A DNA stretch of 64,000 bases from Duganella sp. Leaf126 (GTDB lineage: Bacteria > Pseudomonadota > Gammaproteobacteria > Burkholderiales > Burkholderiaceae_D). The position numbers and the translations under genes are program-made. The notes beneath the pieces are model-generated. The model did not search any database and had not been told where the DNA came from. It saw only the letters and a program-made list of their open reading frames with translations. Numbering within the stretch: the stretch's first letter is position 1; each line of letters starts with the position of its first letter. The DNA is taken from contig NZ_LMNW01000001.1 of NCBI RefSeq assembly GCF_001423125.1, positions 545,433 through 609,432 of the forward strand, read 5' to 3'. Positions 1 through 7,060 of this stretch are shown one piece after another.

Positions 1-273
1 GAAGCTGTTATAGAACGGCAGCGTCTCCATCTGGCGGTAGACCGCGTCCGAGATGCTCTTGCGCCCGTAGCCCACGTTCACGCACCACAGGCCCGACATG
101 CCGTCGAGGATCTGGTTACCTTCCGAATCCCACAGGTAGATGCCTTCGCCGCGCACCATCACGCGCGCGCCCTGCTCGCCGAGCGTGCGGTGGTCGGTGA
201 ACGGGTGCAGATAGTGCGCCGTGTCGAGTTTCTGGATGGCGGCCGTGTCGTACAGTTCCTTCAGCATGGTCAT
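1..273 (-). CDS. class III aminotransferase, N-terminal part (cut by window edge)
   Basis: This is the start of a pyridoxal-phosphate class III (omega) aminotransferase; the gene runs off the left edge, so only 91 codons are present. The protein begins MTMLKELYDTAAIQ and contains DHRTLGEQGARVMVRGEG and YLWDSEGNQILDGMSGLWC, the N-terminal pattern of putrescine or omega-amino acid:pyruvate aminotransferases (SpuC/PuuE-like). The ATG at 273 has AAGGAG eight bases upstream. It follows the PuuA-like gene by 29 bases on the same strand, so a role in polyamine or GABA transamination is likely. The catalytic lysine lies outside the window, so the exact substrate cannot be judged. Confidence 0.85.
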   Translation of the reverse strand, partial: MTMLKELYDTAAIQKLDTAHYLHPFTDHRTLGEQGARVMVRGEGIYLWDSEGNQILDGMSGLWCVNVGYGRKSISDAVYRQMETLPFYNSF

Positions 274-302
274 GCTCTGGTCTCCTTGTCCTTGGTGCCC
301 GG

Positions 303-1676
303 TCAGACGTGCAGCAGCAGGTGCTCGCGTTCCCACGGGCTGATGACGGTCATGAATTCCTGGTGTTCGAGATCCTTGATGGCGGCGTAGACATCGATGA
401 AGCGCTCACCGAGCACGCTGCGCAGCCGGTCCTGGCGGCGCAGCAGTTGCAGCGCCTCGGGCAGCCCTTGCGGGAGCTCTACCTCGAGGTCGTAGGCGCT
501 GTCGGTGGTCATCGGCGTCGGCTCCAGCTGCTCGGTCATGCCCAGGTAGCCGCAGGCCAGCGTGACGGCCAGCGCCAGGTAGGGGTTGGCGTCGGCGCCG
601 ATGATGCGGTTTTCCACGCGGCGGTCGTTCACGCCCGATTCGGGCACGCGGAAGCCGACCGTGCGGTTGTCCATGCCCCACTGGATATTGATCGGCGCGG
701 CCGTGTGGCGCACGATGCGGCGGTAGGAATTGACGTACGGCGCCACGATGGCCATCGCCGACGGCATGTAGCGCTGCAGGCCGCCGATGTAGTGCTTGAA
801 GATGGGCGCGGCCGAACCGTCGTCGGCGCTGAAGATGTTCCGGCCGGTCTTGAGATCGACCACGCTCTGGTGCACATGCATGGCCGATCCCGGCTCGCCG
901 GCCATCGGCTTGGCCATGAAGGTGGCGTACATGTCGTGCTTGAGCGCCGCCTCGCGCAAGGTGCGCTTGAAGAAGAACACCTTGTCGGCAAGTCCCAGCG
1001 GATCGCCGTGCAGGAAGTTGATCTCCATCTGGCCGGCACCGATTTCGTGGATCAGCGTATCGACATCGAGGTTCATCGTCTCGCAGTAGTCGTAGATGTC
1101 CTCGAACAGCGGGTCGAACTCGTTGACGGCATCGATGCTGTACACCTGGCGGCTGGTTTCGGCGCGGCCGCTGCGCCCGATCGGCGGGCGCAGCGGCAGG
1201 TCGGGATCGGTGTTCTTGGCGGTCAGGTAGAACTCCAGCTCGGGCGCCACCACCGGCTGCCAGCCGCGGTCCGCGTACAGCTTGAGCACGCGCCGCAGCA
1301 CCGAGCGCGGCGCGAAGTCCACCAGCCGACCGTCGGCAAAATAGCAGTCGTGGATCACCTGCGCGGTGGGATCGCTGGCCCATGGCACCATGGTGATGGT
1401 GGTCGGATCGGCCTTCAGTATCATGTCGCGGTCGGTGCTGGAGATGGCGCGGTCGTAGGCGGCATCGGCCACCGGGTAGTTGCCGGTGACGGTCATGCCC
1501 AGCACCGCTTCCGGGATGCGCATGCCGCGCTCCTCTGTGAATTTGGCGCGCGGCAGGATCTTGCCGCGCGCCACGCCGGTCAGGTCAGGCACCAGGCATT
1601 CGATTTCGGTGACGTGCTTGTCGTTGAGCCAAACGTCCATGTCGGTGTAAGTGAAGTTCTCGCGTATTGCCATCAC
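303..1676 (-). CDS. puuA: gamma-glutamylpolyamine synthetase (glutamine synthetase family, PuuA-like)
   Basis: A cytoplasmic 457-residue ATP-dependent ligase of the glutamine synthetase fold, expected to join glutamate to putrescine or a related amine. The family landmarks are intact: the PELEFYL metal ligands, the HEIGAGQMEINF ligands, GSAMHVHQS, and the late RRVENRI motif followed by ANPYLALA. It lacks the adenylylation-loop character of housekeeping GlnA and sits among polyamine genes, which favours PuuA over GlnA. Its ATG overlaps the stop of the PuuD-like gene by four bases, so translation is probably coupled. A close paralogue lies at 5538-6908. Substrate preference within the PuuA/SpuI/GlnA3 group is inferred from context. 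Confidence 0.85.
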   Translation of the reverse strand: MMAIRENFTYTDMDVWLNDKHVTEIECLVPDLTGVARGKILPRAKFTEERGMRIPEAVLGMTVTGNYPVADAAYDRAISSTDRDMILKADPTTITMVPWASDPTAQVIHDCYFADGRLVDFAPRSVLRRVLKLYADRGWQPVVAPELEFYLTAKNTDPDLPLRPPIGRSGRAETSRQVYSIDAVNEFDPLFEDIYDYCETMNLDVDTLIHEIGAGQMEINFLHGDPLGLADKVFFFKRTLREAALKHDMYATFMAKPMAGEPGSAMHVHQSVVDLKTGRNIFSADDGSAAPIFKHYIGGLQRYMPSAMAIVAPYVNSYRRIVRHTAAPINIQWGMDNRTVGFRVPESGVNDRRVENRIIGADANPYLALAVTLACGYLGMTEQLEPTPMTTDSAYDLEVELPQGLPEALQLLRRQDRLRSVLGERFIDVYAAIKDLEHQEFMTVISPWEREHLLLHV

Positions 1677-2449
1677 ATCTCTCCGCTGGTGACTGTGTTC
1701 CTGCTTTGTTTATATGCGCGGCAGGCGTCGCCGAAGGCCTGCAGCAGCTTGATCGAAACCGGGTTTTCCATCGCCTGCCATTCCGGGTGCCATTGCACCG
1801 CGAGCGTGAAGCCGCGCGCATCGCGCACGCGGAACGCTTCGACCAGGCCATCGTCGGCGCGCGCTTCCACCGCCAGGCGCGGCGCCAGGCGATCGATGCC
1901 CTGCCCGTGCAGCGAGTTGACCATGAGCGGTTCGGCGCTGCCCAGCACGCGGGCCAGCACGCCGTCGGGCGCCGGCAGCACCCGGTGCGCTGGCCCATAC
2001 TGCTGCGCCAGCGCGTCATCCTTGCGCTCGCGGTGGTCGCGCATGCCGGCCACGGCATGCACGGCCTGGTGCAGGGTGCCGCCGAGCGCGACGTTCACTT
2101 CCTGCAAGCCGCGGCAGATCGCCAGCAGGGGAATGCCGCGCGCGATGGCGGCGTCGATCAGGGGCAAGGTGGTGGCGTCGCGCGCGGCGTCGCCCGGCAG
2201 CGCCGCATCGTGCGGCACCTGGCCGTACCGGGCCGGGGCGACATTGGAAGGGGAACCGGTCAGCAGGATGCCGTCGGCCAGGTCGAGCAGCGCCGCGAAG
2301 TCAGTGGCCGCGCCCAGCGCCGGCACGATCAGCGGCGCGCAGCGGGCGCCGTCGGCCACGGCGGCCACGTATTTGCACTGCGCAAAATGAGCGGCATGGG
2401 CGCCGGCCTGGCTGACACAGGCGGAAACGAGAACGATGGGGCTGCACAT
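1673..2449 (-). CDS. puuD: gamma-glutamyl-gamma-aminobutyrate hydrolase family protein (PuuD-like)
   Basis: A 258-residue class I glutamine amidotransferase-like peptidase (C26 family). PuuD releases GABA from gamma-glutamyl-GABA late in the Puu polyamine pathway. The nucleophile elbow is visible as LLAICRGLQEVN, the catalytic histidine as QWHPEWQ near the C terminus, and the early HGQG-type loop is followed by VNSLHGQGIDRL. It is the first of a tight run leading into the PuuA-like and aminotransferase genes. About 80 bases separate it from potI, so it may have its own promoter, but I could not identify a convincing one. Confidence 0.85.
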   Translation of the reverse strand: MCSPIVLVSACVSQAGAHAAHFAQCKYVAAVADGARCAPLIVPALGAATDFAALLDLADGILLTGSPSNVAPARYGQVPHDAALPGDAARDATTLPLIDAAIARGIPLLAICRGLQEVNVALGGTLHQAVHAVAGMRDHRERKDDALAQQYGPAHRVLPAPDGVLARVLGSAEPLMVNSLHGQGIDRLAPRLAVEARADDGLVEAFRVRDARGFTLAVQWHPEWQAMENPVSIKLLQAFGDACRAYKQSRNTVTSGEM

Positions 2450-2533
2450 ATCGGTTCATGGAATATGAAGCAGTCTCGATCATAAGCCTATTTGGTCATG
2501 ATTGCCATAAATGCTACTGCCCTGCTGATGCCG

Positions 2534-3379
2534 TCAATCCTTGCCGGCTGCCGAGACCTGCTTGTGGCGCAGGCGCTCGGCGCGGGCGATGTACAGGCTC
2601 GAGGCGATCACGCCGATGCTCACCACCAGGATGGTCAGCGCGGCCACGGCGTTCACGCGCGGGTCGAGGCCCAGGCGCGCGCGCGAGAAGATCACGATCG
2701 GCATGGTGGACGACCCGGGGCCGGACAAAAACGCCGACAGCACCACGTCGTCGAGCGACAAGGTGAACGTCAGCAGCCACGCCGAGCCGAGCGCCTGCTT
2801 GATGTTGGGCAGCGTGACCAGGAAAAACACCTGGTACGGCCGGCAGCCGAGGTCCATCGCCGCCTCTTCCAGCGACTTGCTCATCTCCTGCAGGCGCGAC
2901 TGCACCACCACCGCCGCATAGGCCATGCCCAGCAGCGTGTGGCCGATCCAGATCGTGGTCAGGCCGCGCTCGGGAAAACCGAACGCCTTTTGCACCGACA
3001 CCAGCATCAGCAGCAGCGACAGGCCGATGATCACCTCGGGCATCACCAGCGGCGCGCTGGCCATGCCGGCAAACAGCGTGCGGCCCGTGAAGCGGCGGTA
3101 GCGATCGAGCACGAAGGCGGTGAATGTGCCCAGCACCACCGAGGCAAACGCGGTCAGCACGGCAATGCGCAGCGACAGCCCCAGGCCGTTGATGATTTCC
3201 GTATCCTGCATCAGCGCCGCATACCACTGCAGCGAAAAGCCGCTCCACACCATGTCCTGGCGCGAGCTGTTAAACGAAAACACCACCAGCACCACGATCG
3301 GCAGGTACAGGAACAGGTAGCCGAGCGACAGCCAGCCGCGCCCGAACCAGCGCTGCATGAACGACGTATTGGTTTTCAT
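2534..3379 (-). CDS. potI: polyamine ABC transporter permease, PotI/PotC type
   Basis: A 281-residue inner-membrane permease with about six hydrophobic segments, the first at residues 18-38. The EAA loop that docks the ATPase is visible as EEAAMDLGCRPYQVFFLVTLPNIKQAL. It pairs with PotH and PotG to import putrescine or spermidine. Its ATG overlaps the potH stop by four bases, which indicates co-translation. No gene for the periplasmic binding protein PotF is present beside it. The Pot family call is firm; which polyamine is carried is not decided by the sequence. Confidence 0.9.
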   Translation of the reverse strand: MKTNTSFMQRWFGRGWLSLGYLFLYLPIVVLVVFSFNSSRQDMVWSGFSLQWYAALMQDTEIINGLGLSLRIAVLTAFASVVLGTFTAFVLDRYRRFTGRTLFAGMASAPLVMPEVIIGLSLLLMLVSVQKAFGFPERGLTTIWIGHTLLGMAYAAVVVQSRLQEMSKSLEEAAMDLGCRPYQVFFLVTLPNIKQALGSAWLLTFTLSLDDVVLSAFLSGPGSSTMPIVIFSRARLGLDPRVNAVAALTILVVSIGVIASSLYIARAERLRHKQVSAAGKD

Positions 3380-4269
3380 CGCTGGTCCTCCTGCTCGGCC
3401 TTGTATTTATTGAAGATTGCCATCGGCACCAGGATCAGCATGATCACCACCACCGTCACCGCCGACGCCAGCGGCCAGTCGTTATTGGTGAAGAATTCGT
3501 CCCACAGCTGGCGGCCGATCATCAGCGTTTCCGGTCCGCCCAGCAGCTCGGGGATCACGTACTCGCCCACCGACGGAATGAACACCAGCATCGAGCCGGC
3601 AATGATGCCGGACTTCGACAGCGGCACCGTCACGCGCCAGAAAGCCTGGAACGGCGTGGCGCCGAGGTCGGCCGCCGCTTCCAGGAAGCGCACGTCCATC
3701 TTGACCAGGTTGGCGTACAGCGGCAGGATCATGAACGGCAGGTACGCGTACGTCATGCCGATGATCAGCGAGAACGGGGTGTTCATCAGGTGCAGCGGTT
3801 CGCCGATGGCGCCGATCGCGATCAGGAAGTTGTTGAGGATGCCGTTGTTGGCCAGGATGCCCTTCCACGCGTAGATACGCAGCAGGAACGAGGTCCAGAA
3901 CGGCATCATCACCAGCATCAGCAGCACCGGGCGGATGGCGGGCCGGGCGCGCGCCATGAAGTAGGCGAACGGGTAGCCGATGACCAGGCACAGTGCGGTA
4001 TTGATCGCTGCGAACTTGAGCGAACTCAGATAGGTCAGCACGTACAGGTCATCCTGCAGGATGAACAGGTAGTTCGACAGCTTGACCTTGAGCGTCATGA
4101 CGCCGTCGGCCATGGTCAGCAGGGTGCCGAACGGGTCGCCGACATCGGCGTCGGCAAAGCTGATGCGCAGCACGATCAGGAACGGCACCAGGAAGGCGAA
4201 CGTGAGCCACAGCGCCGGCACGGCGATGACGAAGCGGCGCCCGGTCAGCGGATGATTAAAGCGTTTCAT
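3376..4269 (-). CDS. potH: polyamine ABC transporter permease, PotH/PotB type
   Basis: A 297-residue inner-membrane permease, the partner of PotI. It opens with a basic N terminus and a first membrane segment (residues 11-32). The EAA motif is EAAADLGATPFQAFWRVTVPL near residues 195-215, and the protein keeps the PotH-like stretch VGEYVIPELLGGPETLMIG. It follows potG by nine bases and overlaps potI by four, so the three genes form one transcription unit. It would form the heterodimeric channel for polyamine uptake at the cytoplasmic membrane. Confidence 0.9.
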   Translation of the reverse strand: MKRFNHPLTGRRFVIAVPALWLTFAFLVPFLIVLRISFADADVGDPFGTLLTMADGVMTLKVKLSNYLFILQDDLYVLTYLSSLKFAAINTALCLVIGYPFAYFMARARPAIRPVLLMLVMMPFWTSFLLRIYAWKGILANNGILNNFLIAIGAIGEPLHLMNTPFSLIIGMTYAYLPFMILPLYANLVKMDVRFLEAAADLGATPFQAFWRVTVPLSKSGIIAGSMLVFIPSVGEYVIPELLGGPETLMIGRQLWDEFFTNNDWPLASAVTVVVIMLILVPMAIFNKYKAEQEDQR

Positions 4270-4278
4270 GGCGGCGCC

Positions 4279-5406
4279 CTAGCTGGTCAGCACCACGACA
4301 TCGGCGCCGTCCCACCACACGTGGACGCGCTGGTCGCGCCTGAGCGCGGCGTCGTCGTGGCGGGCCGCGTTGGTGCGCGACACCTTGACCACCATGCCGG
4401 TGTCGAGCTGCACGTGGTACAGCGTCTCGTTGCCGAAGTAGGCCAGCGCGGTGATGGTGCCCTGCACGCAGTTGTAGCCATGCTCGCTGGCGCTGGCGCG
4501 CTGCGCTTCGGTCGGCGCCTCGGCCTGTACCGCGATCTTCTCGGGCCGCACGGCCACCGCCACCGGCATGCCCAGCGTGCCGGTAATGCCGTGCGGGATG
4601 TAGTGGCGCCCTTCGGGCGACTCGATCATCACGTGGTCCGGTTCATCGACGGTCACGCTGCCGTTGAACAGGTTGACGCTGCCGATGAAGTCTGCCACGA
4701 AGCGGCAGTTCGGCGTTTCGTAGATTTCGTCGGGCGCGCCCACCTGCAGGATGCGGCCGGCGCTCATGACGGCGATGCGGGTGGCCATGCTCATCGCTTC
4801 GTCCTGGTCGTGGGTGACCATCACGCAGGTCACGCCCACTTCCTCGATGATGCGCACCAGCTCCATCTGGGTGCGCTCGCGCAGCTTCTTGTCGAGCGCA
4901 CCGAGCGGCTCGTCGAGCAGCAGCAGCTGCGGGCGCTTGGCCAGGCTGCGCGCCAGCGCCACGCGCTGCTGCTGGCCGCCGGACAGCTGGTGCGGCTTGC
5001 GCTTGCCATAGTCCGACAACTGCACCAGCGCCAGCATGTGCTCGACCCGGGCAGCGATTTCGCCCTTGGGCAGACCGTCGCGGCGCAGGCCGAAGGCGAT
5101 GTTGTCCCATACCGACAGGTGCGGGAACAGCGCATACGACTGGAACATCATGTTGATCGGCCGCTGATACGGCGGCACGCCGACGATGTCCTGGCCGGCC
5201 AGCACGATCTCGCCGGCGGTGGGCGTCTCGAAACCGGCCAGCATGCGCAGCAGCGTGGACTTGCCGCAGCCCGAGCTGCCGAGCAGCGCAAAGATCTCGC
5301 CCTTGTTGATCGCCACGGAGACATCGTTGACCGCGCGCACGCCGTCGAAGTCCTTGACCAGGTTGCGGATCAGGAGAAAAGGTTCAGCAGCTCGCTCTGG
5401 GGTCAT
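4279..5406 (-). CDS. potG: polyamine ABC transporter ATP-binding protein, PotG/PotA type
   Basis: A 375-residue ATPase energising PotH/PotI. Walker A is GSSGCGKST (about residues 39-47), the signature is LSGGQQQRVALARSL, Walker B is LLLLDEPLGALD, and the switch histidine is in MVTHDQDEAM. A C-terminal TOBE-like regulatory domain follows from about residue 245. The ATG at 5406 is preceded by AT-rich sequence with no Shine-Dalgarno match, which is unusual for this strand. A REP-like hairpin lies in the 131-base gap to the upstream synthetase paralogue, so potG may be read from its own promoter or by read-through. Confidence 0.9.
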   Translation of the reverse strand: MTPERAAEPFLLIRNLVKDFDGVRAVNDVSVAINKGEIFALLGSSGCGKSTLLRMLAGFETPTAGEIVLAGQDIVGVPPYQRPINMMFQSYALFPHLSVWDNIAFGLRRDGLPKGEIAARVEHMLALVQLSDYGKRKPHQLSGGQQQRVALARSLAKRPQLLLLDEPLGALDKKLRERTQMELVRIIEEVGVTCVMVTHDQDEAMSMATRIAVMSAGRILQVGAPDEIYETPNCRFVADFIGSVNLFNGSVTVDEPDHVMIESPEGRHYIPHGITGTLGMPVAVAVRPEKIAVQAEAPTEAQRASASEHGYNCVQGTITALAYFGNETLYHVQLDTGMVVKVSRTNAARHDDAALRRDQRVHVWWDGADVVVLTS

Positions 5407-5463
5407 ATTGTAGAAAAATTAATGGTATGCGGGGTGTACGAAGAAACCAGGACCGTAAAGCCC

Positions 5464-5489
5464 GTCATTCCCGCGATGGCGGGAATGAC
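5464..5489. repeat. REP-like palindromic hairpin
   Basis: An 11-base arm GTCATTCCCGC is repeated as its exact complement GCGGGAATGAC around a four-base loop. It lies between potG and the upstream synthetase paralogue. It matches the common extragenic palindromes of GTCATTCCCGC type and may stabilise mRNA ends or reduce read-through; it has no T tract. Confidence 0.7.
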
Positions 5490-5537
5490 GCATCAACCGC
5501 CGCCGCTTTTCGAAGCCGTGATTATAAATGCAGCGCC

Positions 5538-6908
5538 TCAAACATGTAGCAACAAGTGTTCCCGCTCCCAGGGGCTGATCACGGTCATGAATTCCTGGTG
5601 TTCGAGTTCCTTGATCGCCGTGTAGACGTCGATGAAGCGCTCGCCCAGGATATCGCGCAGCCGGTCTTCGCGGCGCAGCCGGTCGAGCGCCTGGGGCAGG
5701 CCTTGCGGCAGTTCGTGGTCATGGTCGCAGGCGCTGCCGGTAACCATCGGCGACGGATCGACCCGGTCCACCATGCCCAGGTAGCCGCAGGCCAGCGTGA
5801 CGGCCATGGCCAGGTAGGGGTTAGCGTCGGCGCCGATGATGCGGTTTTCCACGCGCCGCTGGGCCGTGCCGGAAAGGGGAATGCGGAAGCCCACGGTGCG
5901 GTTATCGATGCCCCACTGGACGTTGATCGGTGCGGCCGTGTGGCGCACCATGCGCCGGTACGAATTGACATACGGCGCCAGGATCGCCATCGCTGCCGGC
6001 GTGTATAGCTGCAGGCCGCCGATATAGTGACGGAAGTGCTGCGACGCGGCGCCGTCGGCATCGGTAAAGATGTTGCGCCCGGTCGCCAGGTCGCTCACGC
6101 TCTGGTGCACGTGCATGGCCGATCCCGGTTCGCCCGCCATCGGCTTGGCCATGAAGGTCGCGTACATCGCATGCTTGAGCGCCGCCTCGCGCAGCGTGCG
6201 CTTGAAGTAGAACAGGTTGTCGGCCAGGGCCAGCGCGTCGCCGTGCTGGAAGTTGATACCCATCTGGCCGGCGCCGGTCTCGTGGATCAGGGTATCGACG
6301 TCGAGCTTCATCAGCGCGCAGTAGTCGTAAATGTCCTCGAACAGCGGATCGAACTCGTTGACGGCGTCGATGCTGTACACCTGGCGGCTGGTTTCGGCGC
6401 GACCGCTGCGCCCCACCGGCGCGCGCAGCGGCAGGTCGGGATCGATGTTTTTCTCGGTCAGGTAAAACTCGAGCTCCGGCCCGACCACCGGTTGCCAGCC
6501 GCGGTCCGCATAGAGCTTGAGTACGCGCCGCAGCACCGAGCGCGGCGCGTAATCGACCAGCGTGCCGTCGGCAAAATAGCAGTCGTGGATCACCTGCGCG
6601 GTGGGGTCGAGCGCCCACGGCACGGTGGTGATGCTGCCCGGGTCGGCGCGCAGGATCATGTCGCGGTCGGTGGACGAGATAGCGCGGTCGTAGGCGGCGT
6701 TGGCGGTCGGGTAATTGCCGGTGACGGTCATGCCGAGCACCGCCTCGGGAATGCGCATGCCCCGGTCCTGGGTAAATTTCGCACGCGGCAGGATCTTGCC
6801 GCGCGCCACTCCGGTCAGGTCGGGCACCAGGCATTCGATTTCCGTGACGCGGTTCTCGTTGAGCCACGCGTCCATATCGGCATCGGAGAAATTTTCACGC
6901 AGGGACAT
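5538..6908 (-). CDS. second glutamine synthetase-family protein (PuuA paralogue) with an altered metal site
   Basis: A protein of 456 residues, plainly a duplicate of the synthetase at 303-1676 along its whole length. The ATG at 6908 gives MSLRENFSDADMDAWL, aligned with the paralogue; an upstream TTG at 6932 is possible but has no ribosome site. PELEFYL, GSAMHVHQS and RRVENRI are intact. In the motif HETGAGQMGINF, the glutamate expected after QM (GAGQMEINF in the paralogue) is glycine, codon GGT at 6258-6260. In glutamine synthetases this position binds the active-site metal, so activity may be impaired or altered. It heads the minus-strand polyamine block and has a palindrome just upstream. 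Confidence 0.85.
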   Translation of the reverse strand: MSLRENFSDADMDAWLNENRVTEIECLVPDLTGVARGKILPRAKFTQDRGMRIPEAVLGMTVTGNYPTANAAYDRAISSTDRDMILRADPGSITTVPWALDPTAQVIHDCYFADGTLVDYAPRSVLRRVLKLYADRGWQPVVGPELEFYLTEKNIDPDLPLRAPVGRSGRAETSRQVYSIDAVNEFDPLFEDIYDYCALMKLDVDTLIHETGAGQMGINFQHGDALALADNLFYFKRTLREAALKHAMYATFMAKPMAGEPGSAMHVHQSVSDLATGRNIFTDADGAASQHFRHYIGGLQLYTPAAMAILAPYVNSYRRMVRHTAAPINVQWGIDNRTVGFRIPLSGTAQRRVENRIIGADANPYLAMAVTLACGYLGMVDRVDPSPMVTGSACDHDHELPQGLPQALDRLRREDRLRDILGERFIDVYTAIKELEHQEFMTVISPWEREHLLLHV

Positions 6909-6947
6909 GTTCGCTCTCATGGTGGGGATCAAGCGATCGGTAGTCTA

Positions 6948-6967
6948 ATTTACCATATCTGGTAAAT
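6948..6967. promoter_or_regulatory. palindromic operator candidate upstream of the synthetase paralogue
   Basis: The eight-base arms ATTTACCA and TGGTAAAT are perfect complements around a four-base spacer. The site sits 39 bases before the ATG at 6908, where a dimeric repressor could cover the promoter. I do not recognise the regulator; it does not resemble the enterobacterial PuuR box. Confidence 0.5.
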
Positions 6968-6982
6968 GATCAAATCGCCGCT

Positions 6983-7044
6983 GCGCCACCAATGCGCCAC
7001 CACTTTGCTGCCGATGCGCCACAAACGCGCCACCGCTGCGCCAC
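6983..7044. repeat. phased 11-bp array of GCGCCAC boxes
   Basis: GCGCCAC occurs at 6983, 6994, 7016, 7027 and 7038, so the copies are spaced 11, 22, 11 and 11 bases; a degenerate unit fills 7005. The array lies between the nasA stop and the operator candidate. It may be a minisatellite or a set of helically phased binding sites; nothing in the sequence decides which. Confidence 0.7.
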
Positions 7045-7060
7045 CTGTGTCACACCAGCG

